A stretch of 64,000 nucleotides of DNA from Siderastrea siderea. Taxonomy: Eukaryota > Cnidaria > Anthozoa > Scleractinia > Rhizangiidae. The notes beneath the pieces were generated by a model. The model did no database searches. It saw only the letters and a program-made list of their open reading frames with translations, and was not told the DNA's origin. Both the position numbers and the translations under genes were made by a program. Location of the stretch: assembly GCA_964030785.1 (NCBI GenBank), contig OZ034970.1, forward strand, positions 35,033,943 to 35,097,942. Direction: 5' to 3'. The first letter of the stretch is position 1; every line of letters begins with the position of its first letter. Positions 24,708 to 35,010 of the stretch are shown here, piece after piece.

Positions 24708-26164
24708 CAAGGTGTCCCAAAAGTTCGTTCCTCTTATTTCATGCGCCATAACTCTGGATCGAAACTTTAATTTTTAAATGAAATTTCTAACAGATGTTTA
24801 ATACTCTATCGAGTACATGTATTCAGAAGTTCATTATCCGGCATACCCCCCTTTGTTTTTTATCACATTCTGTAGCCGTTGCGGCATGGAGTGAGATAAG
24901 TCATGTAGCGTGGAGAGCGGGATATTCTTCCAGGCTTGTTTAAGAGCCGTCTTTTCAGATGCTTCATGGTCTTAGGAATTGGATCTTTGTAGACAAATGC
25001 ATCCATTATGCTCCAAAGATTCTCCACAGGGTTGATATCTGGCGCATTTGGAGGCCAGCTTGTTTCCTCTATAAAATTTGGCAGGTTTCTTTTGCACTGT
25101 GCTTGGGTGGCCTTGGCTGCGAGTGCTGGCCCCCCGTTTTGGACGAACATCATGTGCCGATTGGAACTGAACAGTTTTCGTTTGTCTATTGCTTCATTCA
25201 CATTTTTACGGCGAAGGAGAGGCTTCACTTCTTTCTCTAATATGTTGTTGATGTAGTAGTCTGCAGTCAAAGTCTGTCCTTAAGGTATAAAATGAAGCCC
25301 AGTGAGACCGCGGCCTGTCATTCCGCCCCAGATGATCCATTTTAAGCTGTTTTCAACATGTATGCAGGAGGCACTTGGCTCTCCTGAGACCCAAAGCAAC
25401 ACCATTTTTGGGATTAGGCAGCTGAAACAAATATTTTGGACATTCGTCCGAAAAAAAAAATCATCCCATTCTTCTGTAGTAAGGTTTTTGTACTGTTTAG
25501 CAAATTTCACGTGAGCTGCACGTTGCTTGGCGGTGAGCAGAGGTTTCTTTTGCCGTCTCAGTGGCCTCCAAGTTCGCTTTTCGTGAACCTCCAGACGGTG
25601 TTTTTCCCCCAACAAGGCCATTGCTTGCCAACTGTTGTGAGAGTTGCCTCGTCGAATTTTCTCTTTTGTACTTAGCTTTCCTCAGAACCTTTTTAGCTGC
25701 TTTGATCAGGACTTTCGGTCTTCCTGTTCTTTTCTTGTCTTCGAAATCTTCATTTCTCGACGACTATTTTACCGCCCAACGTTCGGATTTTTCCAATTGT
25801 TCAGCAATTTCTTTTGCTGATAAGCCGGTAGATCTAAGTATAAATGCTTGGGCTCTCAAGTAGCTGAGCGTTTTTGCACCAAGACGGTTCATCTTTCACG
25901 ATAAACCACAAAAAAGAGGAAGGAGTGTTAGCAATTCGGGCTACAAAATACGAAAAATATTTGGGGGGAAATATACACGCGCTCGAGCACCTTTGGCGGG
26001 AAAATGCACAAATTGAATATTCGAGTCAAAAGATGGCAAAACAGATATATAATATTTAACTAGATTGAAATACGCAACTTTTGTTTAAAAGATTTGTTTA
26101 TTGAGTCTAATCGTACTGAATTACAGACCTATAAAGTAGAGGAACGAACTTTTGGGACACCCTT
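24708..26164 (-). mobile_element. Tc1/mariner element of DD37E type, 1457 bp
   Basis: The termini CAAGGTGTCCCAAAAGTTCG and the reverse complement of CTTTTGGGACACCCTT are flanked by TA on both sides. Inverted repeats are ~25 bp. Copy 1 lacks the element at the matching place (~7736). A broken transposase on the minus strand fills most of the interior. Length and TA target fit the superfamily. Confidence 0.9.
24863..25892 (-). pseudogene. Inactivated Tc1/mariner transposase (DD37E type)
   Basis: The reading starts MNRLGAKTLSYLRAQAFILR and continues through a helix-turn-helix-like region to a TAG after SERWAVK. A TGRPK hook between the paired helices follows. A frameshift in the poly-T around 25440-25460 breaks the frame at the FSDE catalytic region. 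The last part has FVQNGGPALAAKA, where the second catalytic Asp is replaced by Asn, then PDINPVENLWSIM with the catalytic Glu. The gap between that Asn and the Glu is 37 residues, which places it with DD37E rather than DD34E elements. The stop, frameshifts and lost Asp make it clearly non-functional. Confidence 0.88.
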
Positions 26165-26287
26165 TACTCTCGGCACTCGCAAAAACTAGATTTTTTAGCA
26201 TTTTTTTTGAAGATGAAACCATTTTCTCTTTCATTGTCACAATTGTTCATCATTTAGAGAACGAGTGAAATACACAGCTTGTGATTA

Positions 26288-26296
26288 ATAATAATA

Positions 26297-26333
<37 letters not shown>

Positions 26334-26352
26334 TGATGATGATGATGATGAT
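26288..26352. repeat. Trinucleotide microsatellite (AAT)n-(GAT)n
   Basis: Consecutive aat then gat units, absent from duplication copy 1 at the same place. Confidence 0.95.
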
Positions 26353-27198
26353 TTATATAGCGCTGTTTCTACAGGGTATCCAACTGCGCTTTATTAATGA
26401 AAAGCGCTGTTATTGTTATTGCTGTTATTATTGAAAAGCACTTGTGATCTTCTTGGGATAAAAAATAAGATTGCACTAATTCAAGCTCTTCGACAAAACT
26501 AGCCAAAACTGAGTAGAATTTGGCTGATTGTTTTCATGGCCGATATATCGGCCATCCGGTTACAAAGGGTAAAGATCCAAATTATACCAGGTGCTGTCAT
26601 TTAAATAACTTGAAAAGGGGAGCACCTACATATAGAAAACGCAGTCTCTTTTTGGATGCACACATGCAATTCTCTGTCAGTAAACCACAGACATGACCAA
26701 ATTTTGGCAATGTGTTTGTAGTCGTGTTATTTATTGTTAAATGGTCCCTTCAGAGCATGAATTTGTTGCTCATCAATTCATCAATTGTAGTTCAATAATT
26801 TATAGTTAAAAAGACTCCTACAGAGGTTCAATGCTCAAAAGAGCTTCATGCCTTTATTATGATCTAACCTTGACATATCAAATAAACATTTTCGAAATAA
26901 ATAGATTGACGAATTGAAAAACTGGACTGATGATAAATGCCTTCTGAGGTTTTATTTGAATACTTTCTGTACTAGCGACACTTTCTCAAAAGAAAAGGCA
27001 ATGTTTCATTCACAGTGTGTGAATGAAAGCGGAGTGTGTAAAAATCAAAACAAATCATAACCGTTTGAGGAAAAATGTATAACTAGGAGGGGAAGTTAAT
27101 GTTTAAATAGAGTTGATTGTAGAGCGTATACACATCTGTTGTGGCTCATTATCGGGTTGGTTACCAAATTTGGTATCACGCCTAGAATAGAACAATTA

Positions 27199-27253
<55 letters not shown>

Positions 27254-27270
27254 TGATGATGATGATGATA
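27199..27270. repeat. Trinucleotide microsatellite (AAT)n-(GAT)n
   Basis: About 18 aat units followed by about six gat units, just left of the large inverted repeat. Confidence 0.95.
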
Positions 27271-27302
27271 GGTAACAGCGAGATCTGATCTACGTTTATG
27301 GC

Positions 27303-28854
27303 TTAAGTGTCATTGCCTGAGAAAGTGTTCCAGAGGTTGGAAATGGGGGTCAACCGATTTGGATGAAATTTGCTGCAGAAGTTAGCCTTGATGAGATATT
27401 CCAAAAGCCAATTTGGTTTTGTTTTCGAACTTTTGGATGAAAAGTTTCAGGGGGGGGGGGTCCCATCTGGGGCCTTCAATTCACTGAAAATCTTGTTTTT
27501 TAAGGAGTAGGTTTAGAGTTCAATAAAAACAAAACTAAAAATCCTTTGGACTCATTAATGGTATGGTGTGTTTCTACTATAAATACTCTTTCAGTTCATA
27601 TGTAGGGATTTGGCATAGAGGGATCTGGCAGTCTGGGGTCTGGCACTAGTTTTGGCCAGATTTTGAAGTGAAAACCTCTACCCAAATTTGCCAAAGTTCA
27701 CACCCTTATGTTTTTTAACTGCCAAACTAGCTAAAATTGATTCTTCTATCAGGAGTTATCCCAACGTAAGTAGAATCCAAATCAATTGAGAAAAATTTGG
27801 CCCATTTACTTTTTAGGGGCTTTTAAGACCCATTTGCAGTCACACCCTCACATAACTAACATGTTGTCAAAAGTAATAATTTAACAGCCATCATAGCTTT
27901 ATTTGTGTTTAAACACCTCAACTTGATTTGGTCAGGCCTACATTATTTATAAAATCTGTGAGAAACAGTAACTTTGCTTTTAAACTCTACTTGAGACTGT
28001 TAAACTGCCGCAGAACCACAAAATCAGTACAAGAAACCAATCTATTTTTGCTTTATTTGAAAGGTAAATATACAATACTATAAAGCTAGTTTGCACTCAA
28101 ACAACTTAGTAGATGGACTGTTACACTTAGTTATACTGACAATTCTTCCAAACATAGTCTGGCTTTACTTACCTAGCTTTTTTAAAGGTCCCTGGCTTGT
28201 CCTAAGGGAAAGTAATTTCTCCAAGGTATTCCAAAAAAAACCATATATTTCTCAAAATCGTGCGAATAAAACCATCCTGTCGTCAAATCACATTGTCTGA
28301 TGATAAAACCTCATTGCCTGATGATTCTGCATTGGTTTACAGACGAGTCCATCATCCTACATGATCCTATGTAATAGAAAAATGTTCTGGAACCGCTCTT
28401 TGGCAGTTCAGTCTTCTATCGAGTCTTTCAGCAGGAATACTCATCGCTGGATGTAAATAATCGGACACATTCGGTGTAGAAAGTTTATATGATACGCAGG
28501 CTTCCTCAAAAGTACAACGCACGTCCTTGGAGTGGATTTCATGACATAGAAGACAACTCCGAGCTTTGATTCATTTGTAGTGTTTATCCGCCATTTTGGA
28601 AGTGGACGCGGGAGAACTGGGTCGAGTTAGCCCCATTATCAAAAGCTATGCACACTTATGCACACAATTTATACAAGTTTCAAATCCATCGATTATGAAA
28701 CAAAAAGAATCCACTGAAATAATCATACATGCTTTTGATCTGTGGCTAGCAAATAAGGTTTTTGGTTGCCTAAAAAAATTAGACCCGGCAACTGCGGGAC
28801 AAAACGTTTTCATTCCCACGTACCCAAATCATATGAAATCACCGAATTGCGTAT
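27303..28854. repeat. Large inverted repeat, left arm
   Basis: This 1.55-kb arm matches 31237-32796 in reverse complement almost throughout. It runs from ttaagtgtcattg at the outer edge to accgaattgcgtata at the inner edge, with scattered substitutions and small indels. It contains CCGCCATTTTGGAAGTGGA (~28589, a YY1-like motif) followed by an 86-codon open frame (28596-28856) of unknown nature. Arm length suggests either long terminal inverted repeats of a large DNA transposon or an inverted duplication. Confidence 0.85.
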
Positions 28855-29363
28855 AATTTACAGCGGGCATGTAACTTAATTCAAAATAATAATGGTAATA
28901 GTAAAAATATTTATTATGATTATGATTATGATTATTTGTAATGAATCAGTAAGGAGCAGTTGCGCCGTTGTTAGGCAGTTGGACTTCTGACTGGACTTCC
29001 GATCGGTGAGGCTACCCCCCCCCCCCCCCTGAAAGAAAGATTTTTTTTCCGACTGCACAAGGACAGGGTTAAGAAAACCATATGGTTATTTTATTATTTT
29101 TTTTTTGGTCTGATTGTGTTGTTTTGTTTGTAGACCTTCATTTCAAGACTCTTCTGTGATATATAAGCCAAGACTAAAAGAAGTAGGGGATTCTATAAAA
29201 TAGACATTTTTGCGTATTCTGAAATGAATTATCCCTCCATGTCCAATTCAAGCCCTGGGATTGACAACTTTTACAATCACTTGAAGATCGCTCACTAGGA
29301 CTGGCAGGATTTTACTAGCTCAAAATAGCGTCATTGAATGATACTTTACAAGTAGCTGGCTCA

Positions 29364-29705
29364 TCATGTCCACGTTTGCTTTTGAGTGTCCATCCTTGGT
29401 ACCTTCATTATTTTAAACACCTGCGTGAGGTATTCCTTGACGGCAGGTGAGATTCTGCCAGTAGCTTTCTGCTTCCTAAGAGTCCATCCCTGGCAAGCCT
29501 CCTGTTGTACTGTAGATTCAGGATGGTATTGACTGTCACTAATCTTCTGACTCTTTCCCTTGACAGAAGTTGCTGTAGCGGCCCACTGTCTTCGTATAGT
29601 GTCGTAAACACATTCATTCTCGGGTAGCATGACGTGGCATCCAGTATCCATATGCTCATCAGCGTCGTCAAGTGTGCTAAATGTCAAAATAGATGATGGG
29701 GCCAA
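29364..29705 (-). CDS. Hypothetical ORF fragment in the inverted-repeat centre
   Basis: A 113-codon open frame includes MDTGCHVMLPENECVYD and later QEACQGWTLRKQKATGRI followed by SPAVKEYLTQVFKI. A GWxLRKxK...V/IKEYLxxxFKI pattern is one I associate, from memory and without a family name, with repeat-encoded proteins in cnidarian genomes. The 3' end drifts into low-quality text, which suggests decay. It could be a remnant of the gene of a large DNA transposon bounded by the inverted repeat. Confidence 0.3.
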   Translation of the reverse strand: MAPSSILTFSTLDDADEHMDTGCHVMLPENECVYDTIRRQWAATATSVKGKSQKISDSQYHPESTVQQEACQGWTLRKQKATGRISPAVKEYLTQVFKIMKVPRMDTQKQTWT

Positions 29706-30416
29706 ACTGGCATATGTGTTTACGAGATCACTGTTACAAGCTTTCGATTCTCTTTTGTTCCTTTTGTGCTGTTTCCCAGTAACTTCTTGGCTCCACTCGG
29801 GTGCTCTTTCTAGACCAGAAACTTCCTCTTTGCTATCAGTGTTTAATCTTCATACCCTTGCCAACACGGTATGCCTGCTATACTTGCGACTCACTTGTAT
29901 GCCATCTTCATCAAAAGAGAAGTTATTGTACCTAGTAATACCTGGAATCTCATTATTTCAACGGCTGTTGGCATTTTGGAAGTATCGATTTTACAAACTG
30001 CCACTCGGGTGCCTCTAATACTGGTGGAGATTCCAGTCCACTTTTCACGTTGTCTGCCCTCTCCGTGTCATTGTTTTCTGATACGTAATTTCTCAGACGT
30101 TACTTGCATAGCGCAATTTTGTGGTCAGTAAGATACTTCAATTCCCTGCTTGAGGATCTGAAAAATCATAACGCATAACTTCTATACCCGTTCGCTTACT
30201 TGTCGAGTAAATAGATGACAATAGTGAGGAGCTATGGTACCAGCCTGCCTTATCACTCCGTAACGCAGTTCTTGAAACAGATGGGTGAGTTTCCTTTACG
30301 TTAACCCTGCACTTGTGAAGTCAGTAGCCCTACCAACACGTACAATGAACTGAAGTCCAATCAGAAGTCTCACTAACCACGGCTCCACTACGCCTTTACT
30401 GTTTCACTGCAAAAAA

Positions 30417-30418
30417 TA

Positions 30419-30462
<44 letters not shown>
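30417..30462. repeat. (AAT)n microsatellite
   Basis: About 14 aat units. Confidence 0.95.
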
Positions 30463-30509
30463 ATATGAATATATGAAATAATCACATATATGAACTGCGG
30501 ATAAAGATA

Positions 30510-30690
30510 GAATTATATGTAGATCATCGCAGTGAAGGTGTTAAACCTGAAAAAATTCAGGCTTGAGCGGGAATGGAACCCATGACCTCTGCGATACCGG
30601 AGAGAAATTCAAAGCCTGAATTTTTTCAGGTTTCTTGTTTTCAACTGCTTAAGTTGAAACACCTTCACTGCGATGATCTATATATAATTC
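30510..30690. mobile_element. Palindromic SINE/MITE-like repeat with a tRNA-type B box
   Basis: Terminal inverted repeats begin gaattatatgtagatcatcg and end with the reverse complement at 30690. An inner pair reads cctgaaaaaattcagg / cctgaattttttcagg. The core, read on the minus strand, contains catgggttccattcccgc, which fits a RNA polymerase III B box (GGTTCNANNCC). It is followed directly by an (AAT)n tract. Confidence 0.55.
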
Positions 30691-30691
30691 C

Positions 30692-30745
<54 letters not shown>

Positions 30746-30765
30746 TATTATTATTACTATTATTC
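30691..30765. repeat. (AAT)n/(ATT)n microsatellite
   Basis: Over 15 aat units that turn into att units. Confidence 0.95.
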
Positions 30766-31236
30766 CGAATTATGTTACATGCCCACTGTATTATGCAATA
30801 CGCCCCCCGCGGGGGGGGGGGGGTAAGGAACTCCCTTATTTGGCCTTGACGGATACGTGCTGCTCAACAGGGCATGGTTTTCAGGGTCTTGCATCTTAAA
30901 CAGAGTATACAATATTACTTTTTAGCGTCTTGAACAAGGTCTCTTTTTTGGACTGGACTCTTGAACCCTACATGTGGGTACCAGCAACTTTTTAAATCTC
31001 ATTCTATGATGTCATTCATAAAAAAATATTCTTTTTATGTAGGAATATGGAAATAAAAAACAAGGCAGACAAAAACCGCAGAACACAAGCAAAATATAAA
31101 CCCCTCTTTTCTTAAACAGGGTACCAAAATGAACGGATCTTATCTTAAACGGGGTCAGGGTTTTAAGACCACAGCGGCACACCCCCAGCCAAACTTTCTT
31201 CAACTGCCCCCCCCTCCGCCCCTACCACCTCCCCCG

Positions 31237-32796
31237 GTATGCAATTCCGTGATTTGATTTGATTAGATTTGGGTGCGTGGGAATGAAAACGTTTTGTCAC
31301 CCAGTTGCCGGGTCTGATTTTTTTAGGCAACCAAAAACGTTATTTGCTAGCCACAGATCAAAAGCATGTATGATTACTTCAGTGGATTCTTTTTGTTTCA
31401 TAATCAACGGATTTGAAGCTTGTATAAATTGTGTGCATAAGTGTGCATAGCTTTTGATACTGGGACTAATCTCGACCCAGTTCTCCCGCGTCCACTTCCA
31501 AAATGGCGGATAAACAATACAAATGAATCAAAGCTCGGAGTTGTCTTCTATGTCATGAAATCCACTCTAAGGACGTGTGTTGTACTTCTGAGGAAACCTG
31601 CGTATCATAAGAACTTTCTACACCGAATGTGTTCGATTATTTACATCCAGCGATGAGTATTCCTGCTGAAAGACTCGATAGAAGACTGAATTGCCAAAGA
31701 GCGGTACCAGAACATTTTCCTATTAGATAGGATCATGTAGGATGATGGTTGGATGATGGACTCGTCTGTAAACCAATGCAGAATCATCAGGCAATGAGGT
31801 TTTATCATCAGACAATGTGATTTGACGACAGGATGGTTTTATTCGCACGATTTCGAGAAATATATGGGTTTTTTTGGAATACCTTGGAGAAATTACTTTC
31901 CCCTAGGACAAGCCAAGGACCTGTAAAAAAGCTAGGTAAGTAAAGCCAGGCTATGTTTGGAAGAGTTTTCAGTATAACTAAGTGTAACAGTCCATCTACT
32001 AAGTTGTTTGAGTGCAAACTAGCTTTATAGTATTGTATATTTACCTTTCAAATAAAGCAAGATTGGTTTCTTGTACTGATTTTGTAGTTCTGCGGCAGTT
32101 TAACAGTCTCAAGTAGAGTTTTAAAGCAAAGTTACTGTTTTCTCATAGATTTTATAAATAAAGTAGGCCTGACCAAATCAAGTTGAAGTGTTTAAACACA
32201 AATAAAGCTATGATGGCTGTTAAATTATTACTTTTGACAATATCTGAGTTATGTGATGGTGTGACTGCAAATGGGTCCTCAAAGCCCCTAAAAAATAAAT
32301 GGGCCAAATTTTTCTCAATTGATTTGGATTCTACTTACATTGGGGTAACTCGTGATAGAAGAATCAATTTTAGCTAGTTTGGCAGTTAAAAAATATAAAG
32401 GTGTGAACTTTGGCAAATTTGGGTAGAGGTTTTCACTTCAAAATCTGGCCAAAACTAGTGCCAGACCCCAGACTGCCAGATCCCTCTATGCCAAATCCCT
32501 ACATATGAACTGAAAGAGTATTTATAGTAGAAACACACCATACCATTAATGAGTCCAAAGGATTTTTAGTTTTGTTTTTATTGAACTCTAAACCTACTCC
32601 TTAAAAAACAAGATTTTCAGTGAATTGAAGGCCCCAGATGGGACCCCCCTGAAACTTTTCAACCAAAAGTTCGAAAACAAAACCAAATTGGCTTTTGGAA
32701 TATCTCATCAAGGCTAACTTCTGCAGCAAGTTTCATCGAAATCGGTTGACCCCCATTTCCAACCTCTGGAACACTTTCTCAGACAATGACACTTAA
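31237..32796. repeat. Large inverted repeat, right arm
   Basis: Reverse-complement partner of 27303-28854. It contains TCCAAAATGGCGGATAAAC (~31498), the mirrored YY1-like motif, and ends gacaatgacacttaa about 190 bp from the last recognised exon of gene C. The equivalent open frames in the two arms are not both preserved, which argues against a coding role for them. Confidence 0.85.
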
Positions 32797-32983
32797 ACAA
32801 TGAAGTATCTGGCCGGAAATACGATTTGCTGAAGCTGTTAGTTCTTTAATGTAGCGTGATTTACACAATCATATGTGACGTACAAAAGGACGTCGTTGAA
32901 AATATGAAGTAGACAAGTGGGTAAATCATTCTGATCGAGGTAAGATGTTATGTTTTTATAATGGCCTATGTCTGGGGACTTAC

Positions 32984-33390
32984 GTTAGATTCAGTTACCG
33001 AAACGTCTGTTCTAGCGAAAGAACCAGATGAGACTAAAGCGCTGTCTTTCTTTCTGTAGGAACACAATGACATTCCACCAGAGCCAAAGCCAGGAGGCCC
33101 AGGCTAGGTGGGCCCTGGGTACCATTGAATCCACGAGGTCCAGGTGGGCCTGCAACACCAGGCGGGCCCTGGGTAGCCTTGAAGCCACGAGGTCCAGGTG
33201 GGCCTCCAAAACCAGCAGGGCCTTGTGTACCATTGAATCCAGGAGGTCCAGGTGGGCCTGTAACACCAGGAAGGCCCTGGATACCCTTGAAGCCACGACG
33301 TCCAGGCGGGCCTGCAACACCCGGAGGGCCCTGGAAACCATTGTATCCAGGAGGTCCCATAGGTCCTTGCGTATTACTAATGTTGCTCAC
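32984..33390 (-). CDS. Collagen-like exon of gene C (frameshifted)
   Basis: The acceptor ttattttag|GTGAGCAACATT opens a frame with ~29 Gly-X-Y triplets. Four 18-residue repeats of the form [18 protein letters not shown] are visible, with one Gly-to-Ala break (FKATQ). The exon ends at the donor AAC|GTAAGT. Its 407 nt is not a multiple of three. Near 33085-33105 the frame slips, after which [12 protein letters not shown] and [13 protein letters not shown] continue in another frame, matching the gene D exon 61111-61335 (SGSGGVSLCSY, SYARSEVTATETN). In gene D this exon is phase 0 to phase 0. So gene C is either a pseudogene here or carries a base error. The product would form a short extracellular triple helix. 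Confidence 0.75.
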
Positions 33391-34147
33391 CTAAAATAAG
33401 GCGGAATTACTTGGTCCATTGGGGAATATAAAGGGCTACGTCACGAGGATTGTGCTATTTTAGGTCAATTCTGTGCTAAAATCATTACCTAGTGCCTTTA
33501 CTCATACACAAAATGCTCCTGAAAAACCATGAGGAAGATATCAGATGAATTTTATGGGGGAGATCTAACCATAATAATTTTTTGGGTGATTTTCGAGAAC
33601 ATAGCATCAAAACTTAAAAAGCGGCTCAATTTTTTCAAGTTTCATTCCATTTCCATCCTTGCCATGGGCAGCATCAGATGACAGGAAACAGTTTCAGTGG
33701 CGTAGAGCCTTATTTCATTCGATGGATGCGAAAAAACTTTATCTTTCTAAAAAAGAAACTAAAATAGCGTGACATAGCCCCTTTACGCTTGGCATACGTT
33801 TCAGTTCTTTTGTTTAAAGTGACTTTCCTAGAAGCCTCAATAAAGCGAATTTAAAATGCCGTGTTATGTACGTTTGGCATAAGTTTCAGTTCTTCTTTTT
33901 AAGCGACATTCCCAATTTATTCGTTCTTTAAAATGTTTTTCATAAAACGTAGACTACATTTTGCTGTGGGTGTTTCAAGCTGTTAAGGGACAGTACCAAA
34001 GTTCATGTGGTGCGAGTTTGTATAGTTCACATAATCAAGACACCATATTATTTCTTTGCTTAGAGAGGCCCTTTTTTCTTTGTATTCGTTAAACGGACAT
34101 TCAATGTCTCCTGAACAGTCGTTAGTATTTCTAAGCGACCACTCTAC

Positions 34148-34209
34148 CAGTAGCTCAGTGGTTAGAGCGCCCGTCTGGTGTAAGGGAGCAATTCCCTTCG
34201 GGGACTCAG
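34148..34209 (+). pseudogene. tRNA-derived remnant
   Basis: The text ccagtagctcagtggttaga is a perfect D-arm/A-box type sequence, followed by gcgcccgtctggtgtaaggg. The anticodon-loop length and the T-arm (gggagcaattccc) do not fold properly and lack a GGTTC B box. It is probably the head of a tRNA-derived SINE or a decayed tRNA gene. Confidence 0.5.
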
Positions 34210-34435
34210 TTTTTTTCTTTGTCAAATTCTCATGACAAAATTCCATCTTCCTTATTCCTTTCCAATTTTTCATCTTGGCTTATCATATACCATCCGTTAA
34301 TAAGTATAAAACGTGTACAGTATACCTTTGGCCTCAAGTCAAATTCGGCACGTATTTGACTTTGCAAGCAGGGCACCGTTTGCTCACTAGAGAGCTAAAG
34401 GTTCCCTTCTTACAGAGTGCTAACCATCCAACAAC

Positions 34436-34546
34436 CAACAAACCAATCAACCAACCAACCAACCAACCAACCAACCAACCAGCCAACGTATTACCAGCCA
34501 ACCAGCCAGCCAGCCAGCTACTCATCAACCAAGCAAGTAAGGAAGC
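34436..34546. repeat. (CCAA)n/(CCAG)n tetranucleotide repeat
   Basis: Runs of aacc and agcc units in the intron between coiled-coil and collagen exons of gene C. Confidence 0.9.
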
Positions 34547-34637
34547 AAGCAAGCGGTCGGTGTTCTGCAAAAACCCCCTGCCATCCAGATATGATGCGAA
34601 TTACATTTGGAAGTTCAATGGAGGTGATAGTGCTTAC

Positions 34638-34691
34638 CTTTCTTTTCAGTTGTATATATTTCTTTTTGACTTTCTCTAGTTCCTTTGTAAC
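34638..34691 (-). CDS. Coiled-coil exon of gene C, 54 nt
   Basis: The exon is bounded by ATGAAAG|GTTACA and AAAG|GTAAGC and encodes VTKELEKVKKKYIQLKRK, phase 0 at both ends. The heptad-like spacing of Leu/Val/Tyr among Glu/Lys suggests a coiled-coil stalk. The gene D exon at 62882-62935 has the same length, phase and 14 of 18 residues identical. Even the flanking introns are similar, so the assignment is firm although each exon is small. Confidence 0.75.
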
Positions 34692-34968
34692 CTTTCATAA
34701 AGAATCCAAAATAGATTAATCTCTAAAGCAGTCTGTGGTGAGAAACATTATTGTTTCATTTTGTCCATGCAATTCATCATGAAATTGTAATTATAAGAAC
34801 GCCAAAAGCTATAAAAGAAATTCAAATGACGGAGGCGCACTGTAAAAGCACTGTTATTTGGAGAACGGATTTTTCCCGATATTAACTTTGCCTCTACGAC
34901 ACAGTTAGCAGCTTCAAGTGACCATAAGGAAAACAGAAGAAATAAGGTGCTTTATATTTTCTGCTGAC

Positions 34969-35010
34969 CTTTTCAAGTTCCTCTGTCACATTTTTATAGG
35001 CTGGAACACC
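34969..35010 (-). CDS. Coiled-coil exon of gene C, 42 nt
   Basis: The exon lies between ctcttgcag| and |GTCAGC and encodes GVPAYKNVTEELEK, phase 0. The gene D counterpart at 63362-63403 encodes SVTAYKNVSQELQK with the same boundaries and the same unusual GTCAG donor. It extends the stalk N-terminal to the 54-nt exon. Confidence 0.75.

Larger units (their letters stand above)
9045..27037. repeat. Tandem segmental duplication, copy 2, expanded by insertions
   Basis: This is the same series of blocks as 30-8857, in the same orientation. They are interrupted at ~10302, 10798-19749, 21042-24322 and 24708-26164 by elements absent from copy 1. Copy 2 lacks the counterpart of 570-5090. A trinucleotide microsatellite at ~26288 is also private to copy 2. 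The four blocks rejoin exactly as in copy 1, which gives clean empty sites for the inserted elements. Confidence 0.85.
28855..31236. other. Centre of the large inverted repeat
   Basis: This 2.4-kb spacer contains four trinucleotide or poly-C tracts (28885-28940, 29014-29030, 30417-30462, 30691-30765), a minus-strand ORF (29364-29705) and a palindromic tRNA-like repeat (30510-30690). Position ~30805 has a run of about 15 G. No transposase core was recognised. Confidence 0.5.
33391..34637. other. Gene C intron region
   Basis: No counterpart of gene D exons 62293-62361, 62439-62516 or 62642-62686 was found here. The region holds a tRNA-like remnant (34148-34209) and a CCAA microsatellite (34436-34546). 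The latter has a homolog at 62768-62826 in gene D. Confidence 0.5.

Noticed and set aside
24959..25863. Several plus-strand frames of 70-100 codons
   Set aside because: Antisense shadows of the Tc1/mariner transposase pseudogene.
28596..28856. 86-codon plus frame in the left inverted-repeat arm
   Set aside because: The mirrored arm does not keep the frame intact, so there is no evidence of coding selection.
30573..30899. 108-codon plus frame with poly-isoleucine
   Set aside because: Translation of the (AAT)n/(ATT)n microsatellite.
33028..33399. 123-codon plus-strand frame with repeated Trp/Ser/Arg
   Set aside because: Antisense of the Gly-X-Y collagen exon; periodicity is inherited from the repeat.
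34148..34209. Functional tRNA gene
   Set aside because: The A-box half is good, but the T-arm, B box and acceptor pairing are missing.
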